From: PGZG01 sp046292765
GTDB taxonomy: Bacteria; Pseudomonadota; Gammaproteobacteria; Pseudomonadales; Alcanivoracaceae
Assembly: GCA_046292765.1 (NCBI GenBank)
Contig: JBKBQA010000008.1
Coordinates: 90,673 to 154,672, forward strand
Length of the DNA: 64,000 nucleotides
Direction: 5' to 3'
The position numbers were made by a program, and so were the translations under genes. A model generated the notes under the pieces. The model did no database searches and had not been told where the DNA came from. It saw only the letters and a list, made by a program, of their open reading frames with translations. Position 1 is the first letter of the stretch. Every line of letters starts with the position of its first letter. Below are positions 33,215 through 41,043 of this stretch, piece by piece.

Positions 33215-33748
33215 TTATTTCTTCTTGGCTTCTTTCCGGCGAACCTGCTCACCGGAATAGCGCACACCCTTACCCTTATACGGCTCCGGCGGACGGAACG
33301 CGCGTACGTTGGCAGCTACCTGACCAACAACCTGCTTGTCCATGCCTCGCAGCACGATCTCGGTCTGCGTCGGCGTCTCGGCGGTGACGCCCTCCGGCAG
33401 CTGGAAAGCAACCGGGTGGGAGAAGCCGAGGGTCAGGTTCAGCACCTTGCCGGCTGCTTGAGCCTTGTAACCTACACCGACCAGCTCCAGCTTGCGCTCA
33501 AAGCCAGTGGACACGCCGGTAATCAGGTTGGACAGCAGCGCACGGGTAGTGCCGGCCAGCGCCCAGCCCTGCTGTGACTCCTTTCGCGGAGCCACGCGCA
33601 GTGCGCCTTCTTCATTGCGCACTTCCACCAGCGGGTGGATCGAAATGCTTTGCGTGCCCTTGGCACCCTTTGCCGTCAGCTCCTGGCCGTCGAGCTTGAC
33701 TTCGACGCCACTCGGCAGTTTTACCGGACTTTTCGCTACTCTCGACAT
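33215..33748 (-). CDS. rplF: 50S ribosomal protein L6
   Basis: 177 residues from the ATG at 33748 (MSRVAKSPVKLPSG), which has AGGTG upstream; an in-frame start at 33814 would extend into the rpsH end and is rejected. Two L6 repeats; the C-terminal one ends PEPYKGKGVRYSGEQVRRKE. Sits near the sarcin-ricin loop. Confidence 0.97.
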   Translation of the reverse strand: MSRVAKSPVKLPSGVEVKLDGQELTAKGAKGTQSISIHPLVEVRNEEGALRVAPRKESQQGWALAGTTRALLSNLITGVSTGFERKLELVGVGYKAQAAGKVLNLTLGFSHPVAFQLPEGVTAETPTQTEIVLRGMDKQVVGQVAANVRAFRPPEPYKGKGVRYSGEQVRRKEAKKK

Positions 33749-33779
33749 TGCTGCACCTAACCTGTCTATGCCGCTATCG

Positions 33780-34175
33780 TCAGAACACTTCGCAAAGCAG
33801 CTCGCCGCCAACATTGGCTTTGCGTGCTGCGCGGTCGGTCATGACGCCCTGATTGGTGGAAACGATCATGATACCAAGACCGTCCTTCACCTTCGGAATG
33901 TCACCTGCACCCTTGTAGATGCGCAGACCCGGCGTGCTCACTCGTTTGATACGCTCAATAACCGCTTTGCCTTCGAAATACTTCAGTTCGAGGGACAAAA
34001 CCAGCTTGCTAGCCTCACCAGCCACCTTGAAGCCAGCGATGTAACCTTCGTCCTTCAGCACTTTGGCTACAGCCAACTTCATGCTGGAAGACGGCATTTC
34101 TACGCCAGGCTTTTTGGCCATCTGGGCGTTACGGATACGGGTAAACATATCCGCCAGGGTATCTTGCATGCTCAT
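33780..34175 (-). CDS. rpsH: 30S ribosomal protein S8
   Basis: 131 residues, MSMQDTLADMFTRIRNAQ start and the conserved STNQGVMTDRAARKANVGGE end. Central 16S-binding assembly protein and the E. coli spc operon repressor (acting at the rplE start). Confidence 0.98.
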   Translation of the reverse strand: MSMQDTLADMFTRIRNAQMAKKPGVEMPSSSMKLAVAKVLKDEGYIAGFKVAGEASKLVLSLELKYFEGKAVIERIKRVSTPGLRIYKGAGDIPKVKDGLGIMIVSTNQGVMTDRAARKANVGGELLCEVF

Positions 34176-34200
34176 GCTGCTATCGCTCCGCTATTCCTGC

Positions 34201-34506
34201 TTACCAGCTGGCCTTGACCAGACCCGGCACATCGCCACGCATCGCTGCTTCACGCAGCTTGTTACGGCCCAATCCGAACTTGCGATACACGCCATGCGGA
34301 CGGCCAGTGATGCGGCAACGGTTGCGCTGACGGACACGGGCTGAATCGCGCGGCAGTTTCTGCAGCTTGACCTGAGCATCCCACTTCGCCTCCGGCTCCG
34401 CATTCGGATCCTTCATAATGGCGCGCAGGGCGTCGCGCTTGGCGCCGAACTGCTTAACCAGCTTGGCGCGCTTCTTTTCCCGTTCAATCATCGAAGTCTT
34501 GGCCAT
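34201..34506 (-). CDS. rpsN: 30S ribosomal protein S14
   Basis: 101 residues, the long zinc-free form of S14; ends NRCRITGRPHGVYRKFGLGR and NKLREAAMRGDVPGLVKASW. Only one Cys lies in the region that carries CxxC-CxxC in the short form. Follows rplE by 11 bp. Confidence 0.98.
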   Translation of the reverse strand: MAKTSMIEREKKRAKLVKQFGAKRDALRAIMKDPNAEPEAKWDAQVKLQKLPRDSARVRQRNRCRITGRPHGVYRKFGLGRNKLREAAMRGDVPGLVKASW

Positions 34507-34517
34507 GACTCTCTACC

Positions 34518-35057
34518 TCAGCCTTTCAGCGGGAAGTTGAAGGCACGCAACAGTGCCCGTGCTTCATCGTCGGTCTTTGCTGTGGTGGTGACAGTAATGT
34601 CCAGACCACGCAGCTTGTCGACCTTGTCAAATTCGATTTCCGGGAACACGATCTGCTCGCGAAGACCCATGGAATAGTTGCCACGGCCGTCGAAAGACTT
34701 CGGATTGAGTCCACGGAAGTCACGTACACGCGGCACTGCGACAGACACCAGGCGCTCAAGGAATTCGTACATGCGCTCGCGACGCAGGGTCACCTTGACA
34801 CCAATCGGCCAGCCTTCGCGAATCTTGAAGCCCGCGACAGACTTTCGAGCCAGCGTAACCACCGGCTTCTGGCCAGACAGCTTGGTCATGTCCGAAACAG
34901 CGCCGTCGATCGCCTTGCGATCCTGGGAGGCCTCACCCACACCCATGTTCAGGGTGACTTTGGTGATGCGCGGCACCTCCATAACGTTTTTGTAGCCAAA
35001 CTGCTCCTGCAGTGCCGGCACAATCTCGCTATCGTATTTATTCTTGAAGTTGCTCAT
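34518..35057 (-). CDS. rplE: 50S ribosomal protein L5
   Basis: 179 residues with VPRITKVTLNMGVGEASQD and RDFRGLNPKSFDGRGNYSMG. Binds 5S rRNA and the P-site tRNA elbow. Starts 13 bp after the rplX stop. Confidence 0.98.
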   Translation of the reverse strand: MSNFKNKYDSEIVPALQEQFGYKNVMEVPRITKVTLNMGVGEASQDRKAIDGAVSDMTKLSGQKPVVTLARKSVAGFKIREGWPIGVKVTLRRERMYEFLERLVSVAVPRVRDFRGLNPKSFDGRGNYSMGLREQIVFPEIEFDKVDKLRGLDITVTTTAKTDDEARALLRAFNFPLKG

Positions 35058-35070
35058 GACTCAATCGACC

Positions 35071-35385
35071 TCAAGCGTCCAGCGCTGCGTTGTTCGACTT
35101 GAAGAAACGGACTTTTTTGCCGTCATCCTCACGGAAACCCACTCGATCCGCCTTCTGCGACTGGGCATTCCAGATCGCCACGTTGGAGTGGTGAATGCTC
35201 GCTTCCTGCTCGACGATGCCGCCTTGAATGCCACGCTGCGGGTTCGGCCGCACGTGCTTCTTGACAACATTGACGCCGGCTACGATGAGTCGGCCGTCAG
35301 CCAGCACGCGCTGCACTTTGCCACGCTTGCCCTTGTCTTTGCCGGCGATCACGATTACTTCGTCATCACGTTTGATTTTCAACAT
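35071..35385 (-). CDS. rplX: 50S ribosomal protein L24
   Basis: 104 residues with the KOW motif at the N-terminus (DDEVIVIAGKDKGKRGKVQR) and GGIVEQEASIHHSNVAIWN. Early 50S assembly initiator. Spc operon, second gene. Confidence 0.98.
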   Translation of the reverse strand: MLKIKRDDEVIVIAGKDKGKRGKVQRVLADGRLIVAGVNVVKKHVRPNPQRGIQGGIVEQEASIHHSNVAIWNAQSQKADRVGFREDDGKKVRFFKSNNAALDA

Positions 35386-35399
35386 ACCTTCACCCGCCT

Positions 35400-35768
35400 T
35401 TAGATAACTTCAGGTGCCAGGGAAATAATCTTCATGAACTGCTCAGTACGCAGTTCCCGGGTAACCGGTCCGAAGATACGTGTACCGATCGGCGCCTTGT
35501 TGTTGTTCAGCAACACAGCAGCATTGTCATCGAAGCGGATCACGGAGCCATCCGGACGGCGCACACCCTTACGGGTACGCACTACCACAGCGTTCATCAC
35601 ATCACCCTTCTTGACGCGACCACGCGGGATCGCCTCCTTCACGGTGACCTTGATGATATCGCCCACGCCGGCATACCGGCGTTTGGAACCGCCCAGCACC
35701 TTGATGCACTGCACTCGACGGGCGCCGCTGTTATCGGCCACTTCGAGCATCGTTTCGGTCTGAATCAT
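35400..35768 (-). CDS. rplN: 50S ribosomal protein L14
   Basis: 122 residues; MIQTETMLEVADNSGARRVQ and AVVVRTRKGVRRPDGSVIRF are diagnostic. First gene of the spc operon. A short hairpin (CTGCCC/GGGCAG, 35786-35799) lies in the 48-bp gap after rpsQ; no clear promoter was found there. Confidence 0.98.
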   Translation of the reverse strand: MIQTETMLEVADNSGARRVQCIKVLGGSKRRYAGVGDIIKVTVKEAIPRGRVKKGDVMNAVVVRTRKGVRRPDGSVIRFDDNAAVLLNNNKAPIGTRIFGPVTRELRTEQFMKIISLAPEVI

Positions 35769-35816
35769 CGCTTATCTCTCCAGCTCTGCCCTTGGGCAGC
35801 TACAGCAACGCTCGCC

Positions 35817-36086
35817 TCAGGCCTGCGGGGCCTGTTCCACTACATTCACCAACATCCAGCTTTTACGCTTGGACAGAGGACGGCACTCCTCAATGGTGAC
35901 AATGTCGCCTTCGCGGCATTGGTTGTTTTCATCATGCGCCATCAGCTTGGTGGAGCGGCGCAGGAACTTGCCGTATACCGGGTGTTTCACCCGGCGCTCG
36001 ACCAGTACCGTGATGGTTTTGTCGGCCTTGTTTGAGACCACTTTGCCGGTAACGGTCCGGCGCAGTTGCTGGTTAGCGTCTGCCAT
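35817..36086 (-). CDS. rpsQ: 30S ribosomal protein S17
   Basis: 89 residues: RTVTGKVVSNKADKTITVLV and GDIVTIEECRPLSKRKSW, the S17 OB fold. Last gene of the S10 operon, starting 2 bp after the rpmC stop. Confidence 0.98.
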   Translation of the reverse strand: MADANQQLRRTVTGKVVSNKADKTITVLVERRVKHPVYGKFLRRSTKLMAHDENNQCREGDIVTIEECRPLSKRKSWMLVNVVEQAPQA

Positions 36087-36088
36087 AA

Positions 36089-36280
36089 TCAGTTACCCTG
36101 CTTCTCTCTCAGGACGGTCTTGACGCGCGCGATGTCGCGACGAACAACCCCGATTTCGTGGGTCTTGGAAAGCTGCCCGGAGGCCTTCTTCATGCGCTGC
36201 TTGAACTGTTGCTCGAGCAAGGAAAGATGCTCCTGCTTCAGCTCATCAACGCTCTTGTCTTTCAGATCGTTCGCTTTCAT
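36089..36280 (-). CDS. rpmC: 50S ribosomal protein L29
   Basis: 63 residues forming a helical hairpin: MKANDLKDKSVDELKQEHLS to IARVKTVLREKQGN. Lies near the polypeptide exit where SRP and trigger factor dock. Between rplP and rpsQ with 2-3 bp gaps. Confidence 0.97.
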   Translation of the reverse strand: MKANDLKDKSVDELKQEHLSLLEQQFKQRMKKASGQLSKTHEIGVVRRDIARVKTVLREKQGN

Positions 36281-36283
36281 GGC

Positions 36284-36697
36284 TTACATCACCGTCCGAA
36301 TCACGACGCGGGTTTCGAGCGGAAGCTTGGCCGCGGCCAGGCGGAACGCCTCACGCGCAATCTCTTCCGACACACCTTCCATCTCGTACAGCATCTTGCC
36401 GGGGCGGATCTCTGCGACCCAGTACTCCACGCTGCCTTTACCCGATCCCATCCGCACTTCAAGAGGCTTCTTGGTGATCGGCTTATCCGGGAATACCCGG
36501 ATCCAGATCTTGCCGCCGCGCTTGACGTGACGGGTCATGGCACGACGGGCTGCCTCGATCTGGCGGGCCGTCAGACGGCCACGGGCAACAGACTGCAGAC
36601 CGATGGTGCCGAAAGACACCTTGCTGCCGCGCTGTGCCAGACCGCGGTTGCGGCCCTTCATCATTTTCCGGAACTTGGTTCGTTTCGGCTGCAACAT
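36284..36697 (-). CDS. rplP: 50S ribosomal protein L16
   Basis: 137 residues from ATG at 36697 giving MLQPKRTKFRKMMKGRNRG, the invariant start; an in-frame ATG two codons earlier (36703) is less likely. A-site tRNA-contacting 50S protein. The conserved Arg81 region (IWIRVFPDKPITKKPLEVRM) is present. Confidence 0.97.
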   Translation of the reverse strand: MLQPKRTKFRKMMKGRNRGLAQRGSKVSFGTIGLQSVARGRLTARQIEAARRAMTRHVKRGGKIWIRVFPDKPITKKPLEVRMGSGKGSVEYWVAEIRPGKMLYEMEGVSEEIAREAFRLAAAKLPLETRVVIRTVM

Positions 36698-36710
36698 CGT
36701 CAATTACCCT

Positions 36711-37406
36711 TTAGCCACGGCCGCGCTTTTTGCTCGGGGCCTTGCTTGCCTTCTCTTCCTGCTGAACCTGGTCCATACCACCCAGAACTTCACCGCGGAA
36801 GATCCATACCTTGATACCGATGGTGCCGTAGGTCGTCTCGGCACGCACGCTGGCGTAGTCGATGTCCGCGCGCAGGGTGTGCAGCGGCACACGACCTTCA
36901 CGGTACCACTCGGTACGAGCAATCTCGGCCCCACCCAGACGACCAGACAATTGCACCCGGATCCCCTCGGCGCCAGCCTTCAGCGCGTTCTGTACGGCGC
37001 GCTTCATGGCACGGCGGAACATCACGCGGCGCTCAATCTGGCCAGCGATATTGTCAGCCACCAGGCGAGCATCAATATCCGGCTTGCGAACTTCTTCAAT
37101 GTTGATGGCGACCGGCACACCCATCATCTGGGCAACATCCTTTCGCAGACGCTCAACATCTTCGCCTTTCTTGCCGATCACGATACCCGGGCGAGCGGTA
37201 AAAATGGTGATCCGCACATTATCTGCCGGGCGCTCGATCTTGATGCGGCTGACCGAAGCGTTCTTGAGACGCTCGAACAGGTGATCACGCACCTTGATGT
37301 CGGTTACCAGGTAGTCGGCATAGTTCTTCGGGCTCGCATACCACAGGGAGTTATGCTCCTTGACGATGCCCAGACGAATACCGATCGGATGAACTTTCTG
37401 GCCCAT
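36711..37406 (-). CDS. rpsC: 30S ribosomal protein S3
   Basis: 231 residues; MGQKVHPIGIRLGIVKEHNS, KH domain with VIGKKGEDVERLRKDV, and a lysine-rich tail ending PSKKRGRG. Part of the mRNA entry tunnel. S10 operon, after rplV with a 4-bp gap. Confidence 0.98.
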   Translation of the reverse strand: MGQKVHPIGIRLGIVKEHNSLWYASPKNYADYLVTDIKVRDHLFERLKNASVSRIKIERPADNVRITIFTARPGIVIGKKGEDVERLRKDVAQMMGVPVAINIEEVRKPDIDARLVADNIAGQIERRVMFRRAMKRAVQNALKAGAEGIRVQLSGRLGGAEIARTEWYREGRVPLHTLRADIDYASVRAETTYGTIGIKVWIFRGEVLGGMDQVQQEEKASKAPSKKRGRG

Positions 37407-37410
37407 CTGG

Positions 37411-37749
37411 TTACTCCTCCGAAACCTTGACGGTGATGTGGCAAGTACGTTTCAGAATACGGTCAGCGCGGCCTTTGGCGCGCGGCTTGATCCGCTTCAT
37501 GTACATGCCCTCATCAACGAACGCAGTCGAGACTTTCAGCTCATCCACGTCCGCACCGTCGTTGTTTTCCGCATTAGCAATCGCGGACTCCAGCACCTTC
37601 TTCACGATCTTGGCTGCTTTCTTGGGAGAAAACGCCAGCGTGTTAAGGGCTTCTTCAACATTCTTGCCTCGAATCTGGTCTACTACCAGTCGGGCTTTCT
37701 GGGCGGAGATTCGTGCTCCGCGCAGATGGGCTGCAACTTCACTCGCCAT
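37411..37749 (-). CDS. rplV: 50S ribosomal protein L22
   Basis: 112 residues with the tunnel-lining beta hairpin (VSTAFVDEGMYMKRIKPRAK). Macrolide-resistance deletions of the hairpin tip are not present. Between rpsS and rpsC. Confidence 0.98.
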   Translation of the reverse strand: MASEVAAHLRGARISAQKARLVVDQIRGKNVEEALNTLAFSPKKAAKIVKKVLESAIANAENNDGADVDELKVSTAFVDEGMYMKRIKPRAKGRADRILKRTCHITVKVSEE

Positions 37750-37760
37750 GGCTCGCTACC

Positions 37761-38036
37761 TTACCGTTTGGCCTTCTTGTCCACGATGTGCCCGCGATAG
37801 GTGCGGGTCAGGGCGAATTCGCCCAGCTTGTGGCCCACCATGTGCTCGGTTACCAGTACCGGCACGTGCTGCTTGCCGTTATGGACCGCAATGGTCATAC
37901 CCACCATCTCCGGAATAATCATGGAGCGACGGGACCAGGTCTTGATCGGCTTGCGGCTGTTGCTTTCCGCAGCCTCTTCCACCTTCTTCAGGAGGTGGTG
38001 ATCCACAAACGGACCTTTTTTCAGTGAACGTGGCAC
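37761..38036 (-). CDS. rpsS: 30S ribosomal protein S19
   Basis: 91 residues, MPRSLKKGPFVDHHLLKKVE and NGKQHVPVLVTEHMVGHKLG. Head protein forming a complex with S13. S10 operon. Confidence 0.98.
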   Translation of the reverse strand: MPRSLKKGPFVDHHLLKKVEEAAESNSRKPIKTWSRRSMIIPEMVGMTIAVHNGKQHVPVLVTEHMVGHKLGEFALTRTYRGHIVDKKAKR

Positions 38037-38058
38037 AGCGTCAACCTCTCTCTAACCG

Positions 38059-38886
38059 TTACTTCGCACGACGATCGCGAACGATCATCTTGCTGGTACG
38101 CTTGTTGGTACGGGTCTTGTAACCCTTGGTCTTGACACCCCACGGCGTCACCGGATGGCGACCACCAGAGGTACGACCCTCACCACCACCATGCGGGTGA
38201 TCTACCGGGTTCATTACCACACCGCGAACGGTGGGACGAACACCCCGCCAGCGCTTGGCGCCAGCCTTACCCAGGGAGCGCAGGTTATGCTCACTGTTGG
38301 ATACTTCACCGATCGTGGCGCGGCACTCTGCATGCACCTTGCGCATCTCGCCGGAGCGAAGACGAAGGGTGACATACTGGCCTTCTTTTGCCAGAACCTG
38401 CACAGCGGCACCGGCAGAACGAGCCAGCTGACCACCCTTACCCGGCTTCATTTCCACGTTATGAACAGTGGAACCGAGCGGGATATTGCGCAGCGGCAGC
38501 GCATTACCAGTCTTGATGGAGGCCTGCGGACCGGATGCAATCTTGTCACCCGCCTTCAGACCCTTCGGAGCGATAATATAACGACGCTCGCCATCCATGT
38601 ACTTGACCAGCGCGATGTGGGCAGAGCGGTTCGGATCATACTCGAGCCGCTCAATCTCACCAGCGACACCGTCTTTATCACGACGGAAATCCACCACGCG
38701 GTACTTCTGCTTGTGACCACCGCCCTGATGACGGGTGGTGATCCGGCCGTTGTTGTTACGACCACCGTTCTTCTGCTTGCTTTCCGTCAGCGGTGCGTAC
38801 GGATCGCCCTTGTGCAGATTCTCACCGACCACCTTGACGACAAAACGGCGGCCCGGAGAAGTCGGCTTACACTTTACAATCGCCAT
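38059..38886 (-). CDS. rplB: 50S ribosomal protein L2
   Basis: 275 residues; contains the universally conserved VMNPVDHPHGGGEGRTSGGR, including the His needed for peptidyl transferase centre assembly. Ends RTNKRTSKMIVRDRRAK. S10 operon. Confidence 0.99.
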   Translation of the reverse strand: MAIVKCKPTSPGRRFVVKVVGENLHKGDPYAPLTESKQKNGGRNNNGRITTRHQGGGHKQKYRVVDFRRDKDGVAGEIERLEYDPNRSAHIALVKYMDGERRYIIAPKGLKAGDKIASGPQASIKTGNALPLRNIPLGSTVHNVEMKPGKGGQLARSAGAAVQVLAKEGQYVTLRLRSGEMRKVHAECRATIGEVSNSEHNLRSLGKAGAKRWRGVRPTVRGVVMNPVDHPHGGGEGRTSGGRHPVTPWGVKTKGYKTRTNKRTSKMIVRDRRAK

Positions 38887-38903
38887 GATTCCTTCTCCCT
38901 TCC

Positions 38904-39200
38904 TTACTCAACAGCCAGGAAGTCAATGTCTTGACCAGCCTCGAGCGAGACATAAGCCTTTTTCCAGTCGCTGCGCTTGCCTTGCAGACGACCAAAGACC
39001 TTGTTCTTGCCCTTCACATTCAGCGTGCGCACGTCTTTGACCTTGACTTCAAAGAGCGCCTCGACAGCTGCCTTGATTTCGCGCTTGTCGGCGTCGCGGG
39101 CAACGCGGAACACGAACTGATTGCCTTTCTCAGCTGCCACCGTCGCCTTTTCAGAAACGTGCGGAGCGAGCAGGACCTGGAAAATGCGCGCCTTGTTCAT
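38904..39200 (-). CDS. rplW: 50S ribosomal protein L23
   Basis: 98 residues with LLAPHVSEKATVAAEKGNQF and the docking surface for trigger factor near the tunnel exit. It overlaps the rplD stop by 4 bp. Confidence 0.98.
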   Translation of the reverse strand: MNKARIFQVLLAPHVSEKATVAAEKGNQFVFRVARDADKREIKAAVEALFEVKVKDVRTLNVKGKNKVFGRLQGKRSDWKKAYVSLEAGQDIDFLAVE

Positions 39201-39799
39201 GCCAACGCCTCCTCAAGCTTCTTCAGTGCCGGCACAGTGATCAGCACCTTCTCGAAGGCAATCAGGCTCACCGGATCAACACCGTTCACGTCACGCACAT
39301 CTACCCGCGGCAGATTGCGCGCAGACAGGAACAGGTTCTCATCCACCTCGCCAGTCACGATCAACGTGTTGCTCAGACCCAGCGACTTCAGCTTATCCAG
39401 CAGTACGCGGGTCTTCGGCTCGGCAATGGCGAACTCGTCAACCACCACCAGGCGCTCCTGACGAATCAGCTCAGCCATAATGCACTGCAGCGCACCGCGG
39501 TACATTCTGCGATTCACTTTCTGGGAGTGGTCGCGCGGCACTGCTGCAAAGGTGACACCGCCGCCACGCCAGAGCGGGCTACGAATGGTACCGGCACGGG
39601 CGCGACCGCTGCCTTTCTGTTTCCAGGGCTTCTTGCCACCACCACTGACATCGGAGCGAGTCTTCTGGGCTTTGCTACCCTGACGCGCACCAGCCAGATA
39701 GGCGGTAACAACCTGATGAACCAGAGGTTCATTAAAATCCTTGCCGAAGGCGACCTCGGAAACGGTCACAGTTCCTCCAGAGGCGGTATTGAGATTCAT
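39197..39799 (-). CDS. rplD: 50S ribosomal protein L4
   Basis: 200 residues. The extended tunnel loop (RSDVSGGGKKPWKQKGSGRA) is intact. In E. coli L4 also represses the S10 operon by promoting termination in its leader; a terminator-like structure is present in the leader here (40880-40917). Confidence 0.98.
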   Translation of the reverse strand: MNLNTASGGTVTVSEVAFGKDFNEPLVHQVVTAYLAGARQGSKAQKTRSDVSGGGKKPWKQKGSGRARAGTIRSPLWRGGGVTFAAVPRDHSQKVNRRMYRGALQCIMAELIRQERLVVVDEFAIAEPKTRVLLDKLKSLGLSNTLIVTGEVDENLFLSARNLPRVDVRDVNGVDPVSLIAFEKVLITVPALKKLEEALA

Positions 39800-39813
39800 C
39801 CTCTATTCCTCTT

Positions 39814-40449
39814 TCAGGCCTTGGCCTTGACTGCCGGGCAAACAACGAGATCAGAACCGGTAGCACCGGGGACCGCGCCTCTTACCAGCAGCAGATTCTT
39901 GTCTGCATCGACACGCACCACTTCCAGATTCTGGACGGTGACGCGCTCGGCACCCATGTGGCCAGCCATCTTCTTGCCCTTGAACACGCGACCCGGGGTC
40001 TGGTTCTGGCCGATGGAACCCGGCGCGCGGTGGGACAGAGAGTTACCGTGAGTGGCGTCCTGCATGGAGAAGTTCCAGCGCTTGATAACGCCCTGGAAGC
40101 CCTTGCCCTTGGACACACCGGTCACATCTACCATCTGGCCAGGCTGGAACAGATCCACCGTAACCGACGAACCCGGAGCCAGATCACCCGCTTCGGCGCG
40201 GAATTCGCGCACGGTACGACCCGCCTCAACACCAGCCTTGGCAAAATGCCCGGCCTGAGCCGCCGTCACACGGGAAGCTCGACGCTCTCCGACCGTGACC
40301 TGCACCGCATCATAGCCATCCGTTTGAGCCGTTTTGACCTGACTCACACGGTTCGGCGTTACTTCAATCACGGTCACCGGGATGCTGTTGCCATCCTCAG
40401 TGAACACGCGGGTCATCCCGCATTTCCGACCGACTACACCAATCGCCAT
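39814..40449 (-). CDS. rplC: 50S ribosomal protein L3
   Basis: 211 residues: MAIGVVGRKCGMTRVFTEDG, and the conserved loop with GNSLSHRAPGSIGQNQTPGR that bears the methylated Gln in E. coli. S10 operon, second gene; the gap to rpsJ is 74 bp. Confidence 0.98.
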   Translation of the reverse strand: MAIGVVGRKCGMTRVFTEDGNSIPVTVIEVTPNRVSQVKTAQTDGYDAVQVTVGERRASRVTAAQAGHFAKAGVEAGRTVREFRAEAGDLAPGSSVTVDLFQPGQMVDVTGVSKGKGFQGVIKRWNFSMQDATHGNSLSHRAPGSIGQNQTPGRVFKGKKMAGHMGAERVTVQNLEVVRVDADKNLLLVRGAVPGATGSDLVVCPAVKAKA

Positions 40450-40523
40450 TGTCTACCTCTGCACAACTTACCGCGGGCGGACCCGCTCGTTGTCTTTCTT
40501 CAAGTCGAGCCGACCCAGGCCGG

Positions 40524-40835
40524 TTATCCCAGGCTGATCTGCACGTCCACGCCAGCGGCCAGATCCAGCTTCATCAGAGCGTCCACGGTTTTGTCCGTGG
40601 GCTGAACGATGTCGACCAGACGCTTGTGGGTACGAATTTCGTACTGATCCCGCGCGTCTTTATTGACGTGCGGAGAGATCAATACCGTAAACCGCTCCTT
40701 ACGGGTCGGCAGCGGAATCGGGCCCATTACCTGAGCACCGGTACGCTTGGCGGTATCTACGATCTCTTGGGCAGACTGATCAATCAGACGATGATCAAAT
40801 GCCTTGAGCCGAATGCGAATTCTTTGGTTAGCCAT
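40524..40835 (-). CDS. rpsJ: 30S ribosomal protein S10 (NusE)
   Basis: 103 residues from the ATG at 40835 (MANQRIRIRLKAFDHRLID). The longer in-frame start at 40916 is rejected because it would translate through the leader attenuator. First gene of the S10 operon; it also acts in transcription antitermination with NusB and links to NusG. Confidence 0.98.
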   Translation of the reverse strand: MANQRIRIRLKAFDHRLIDQSAQEIVDTAKRTGAQVMGPIPLPTRKERFTVLISPHVNKDARDQYEIRTHKRLVDIVQPTDKTVDALMKLDLAAGVDVQISLG

Positions 40836-40879
40836 AGCTAACAAACTCCGAACGTGTAACGAACCATGCTTAAGATGGC

Positions 40880-40917
40880 AAAAAAACCCTGCCAGCCATC
40901 CTTTCGGTGGCGGCAAG
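40880..40917 (-). terminator. Attenuator-like terminator in the S10 operon leader
   Basis: On the minus strand the arm CTTGCCGCCACC (40917-40906), loop GAAA, then the 3' arm made of GG-A-TGGC-T-GGCAGG (two single-base bulges) and seven T residues ending at 40880. It ends 45 bp before the rpsJ ATG and about 105 nt after the predicted start. It has the shape of a rho-independent terminator, in the place where E. coli has its L4-controlled attenuator. Confidence 0.75.
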
Positions 40918-40991
40918 ATCTGCGATCTAGCCCGGGAACGATGCCCCGGTTGGTCTAGCCAATCTCAGCTTATAGGGCCGAGAGGGCGCGA

Positions 40992-41020
40992 ATTATAGAG
41001 AGAAAAAGGGGGCAGAGCAA
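40992..41020 (-). promoter_or_regulatory. Promoter of the S10 operon
   Basis: -10 TATAAT (40997-40992, perfect), spacer of exactly 17 bp, -35 TTGCTC (41020-41015, TTG conserved). Transcription would start near 40985, giving a leader of about 150 nt before rpsJ. The -35 lies within the tuf terminator hairpin. Confidence 0.75.
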
Positions 41021-41040
41021 TGCCCTGACCCCTCTTTTTT
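41003..41040 (-). terminator. Terminator after the upstream tuf gene copy
   Basis: Imperfect stem (GGGG-CAG with GC, around loop AAT, one mismatch and one bulge) flanked by a T-run on each strand, starting 4 bp after the tuf stop. It separates the str operon from the S10 operon, although the S10 promoter is embedded in it. Confidence 0.7.
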
Positions 41041-41043
41041 TCA

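Noticed and set aside
40836..40916. N-terminally extended rpsJ (start at 40916)
   Set aside because: It would run through the leader terminator stem; the ATG at 40835 gives the usual S10 start.
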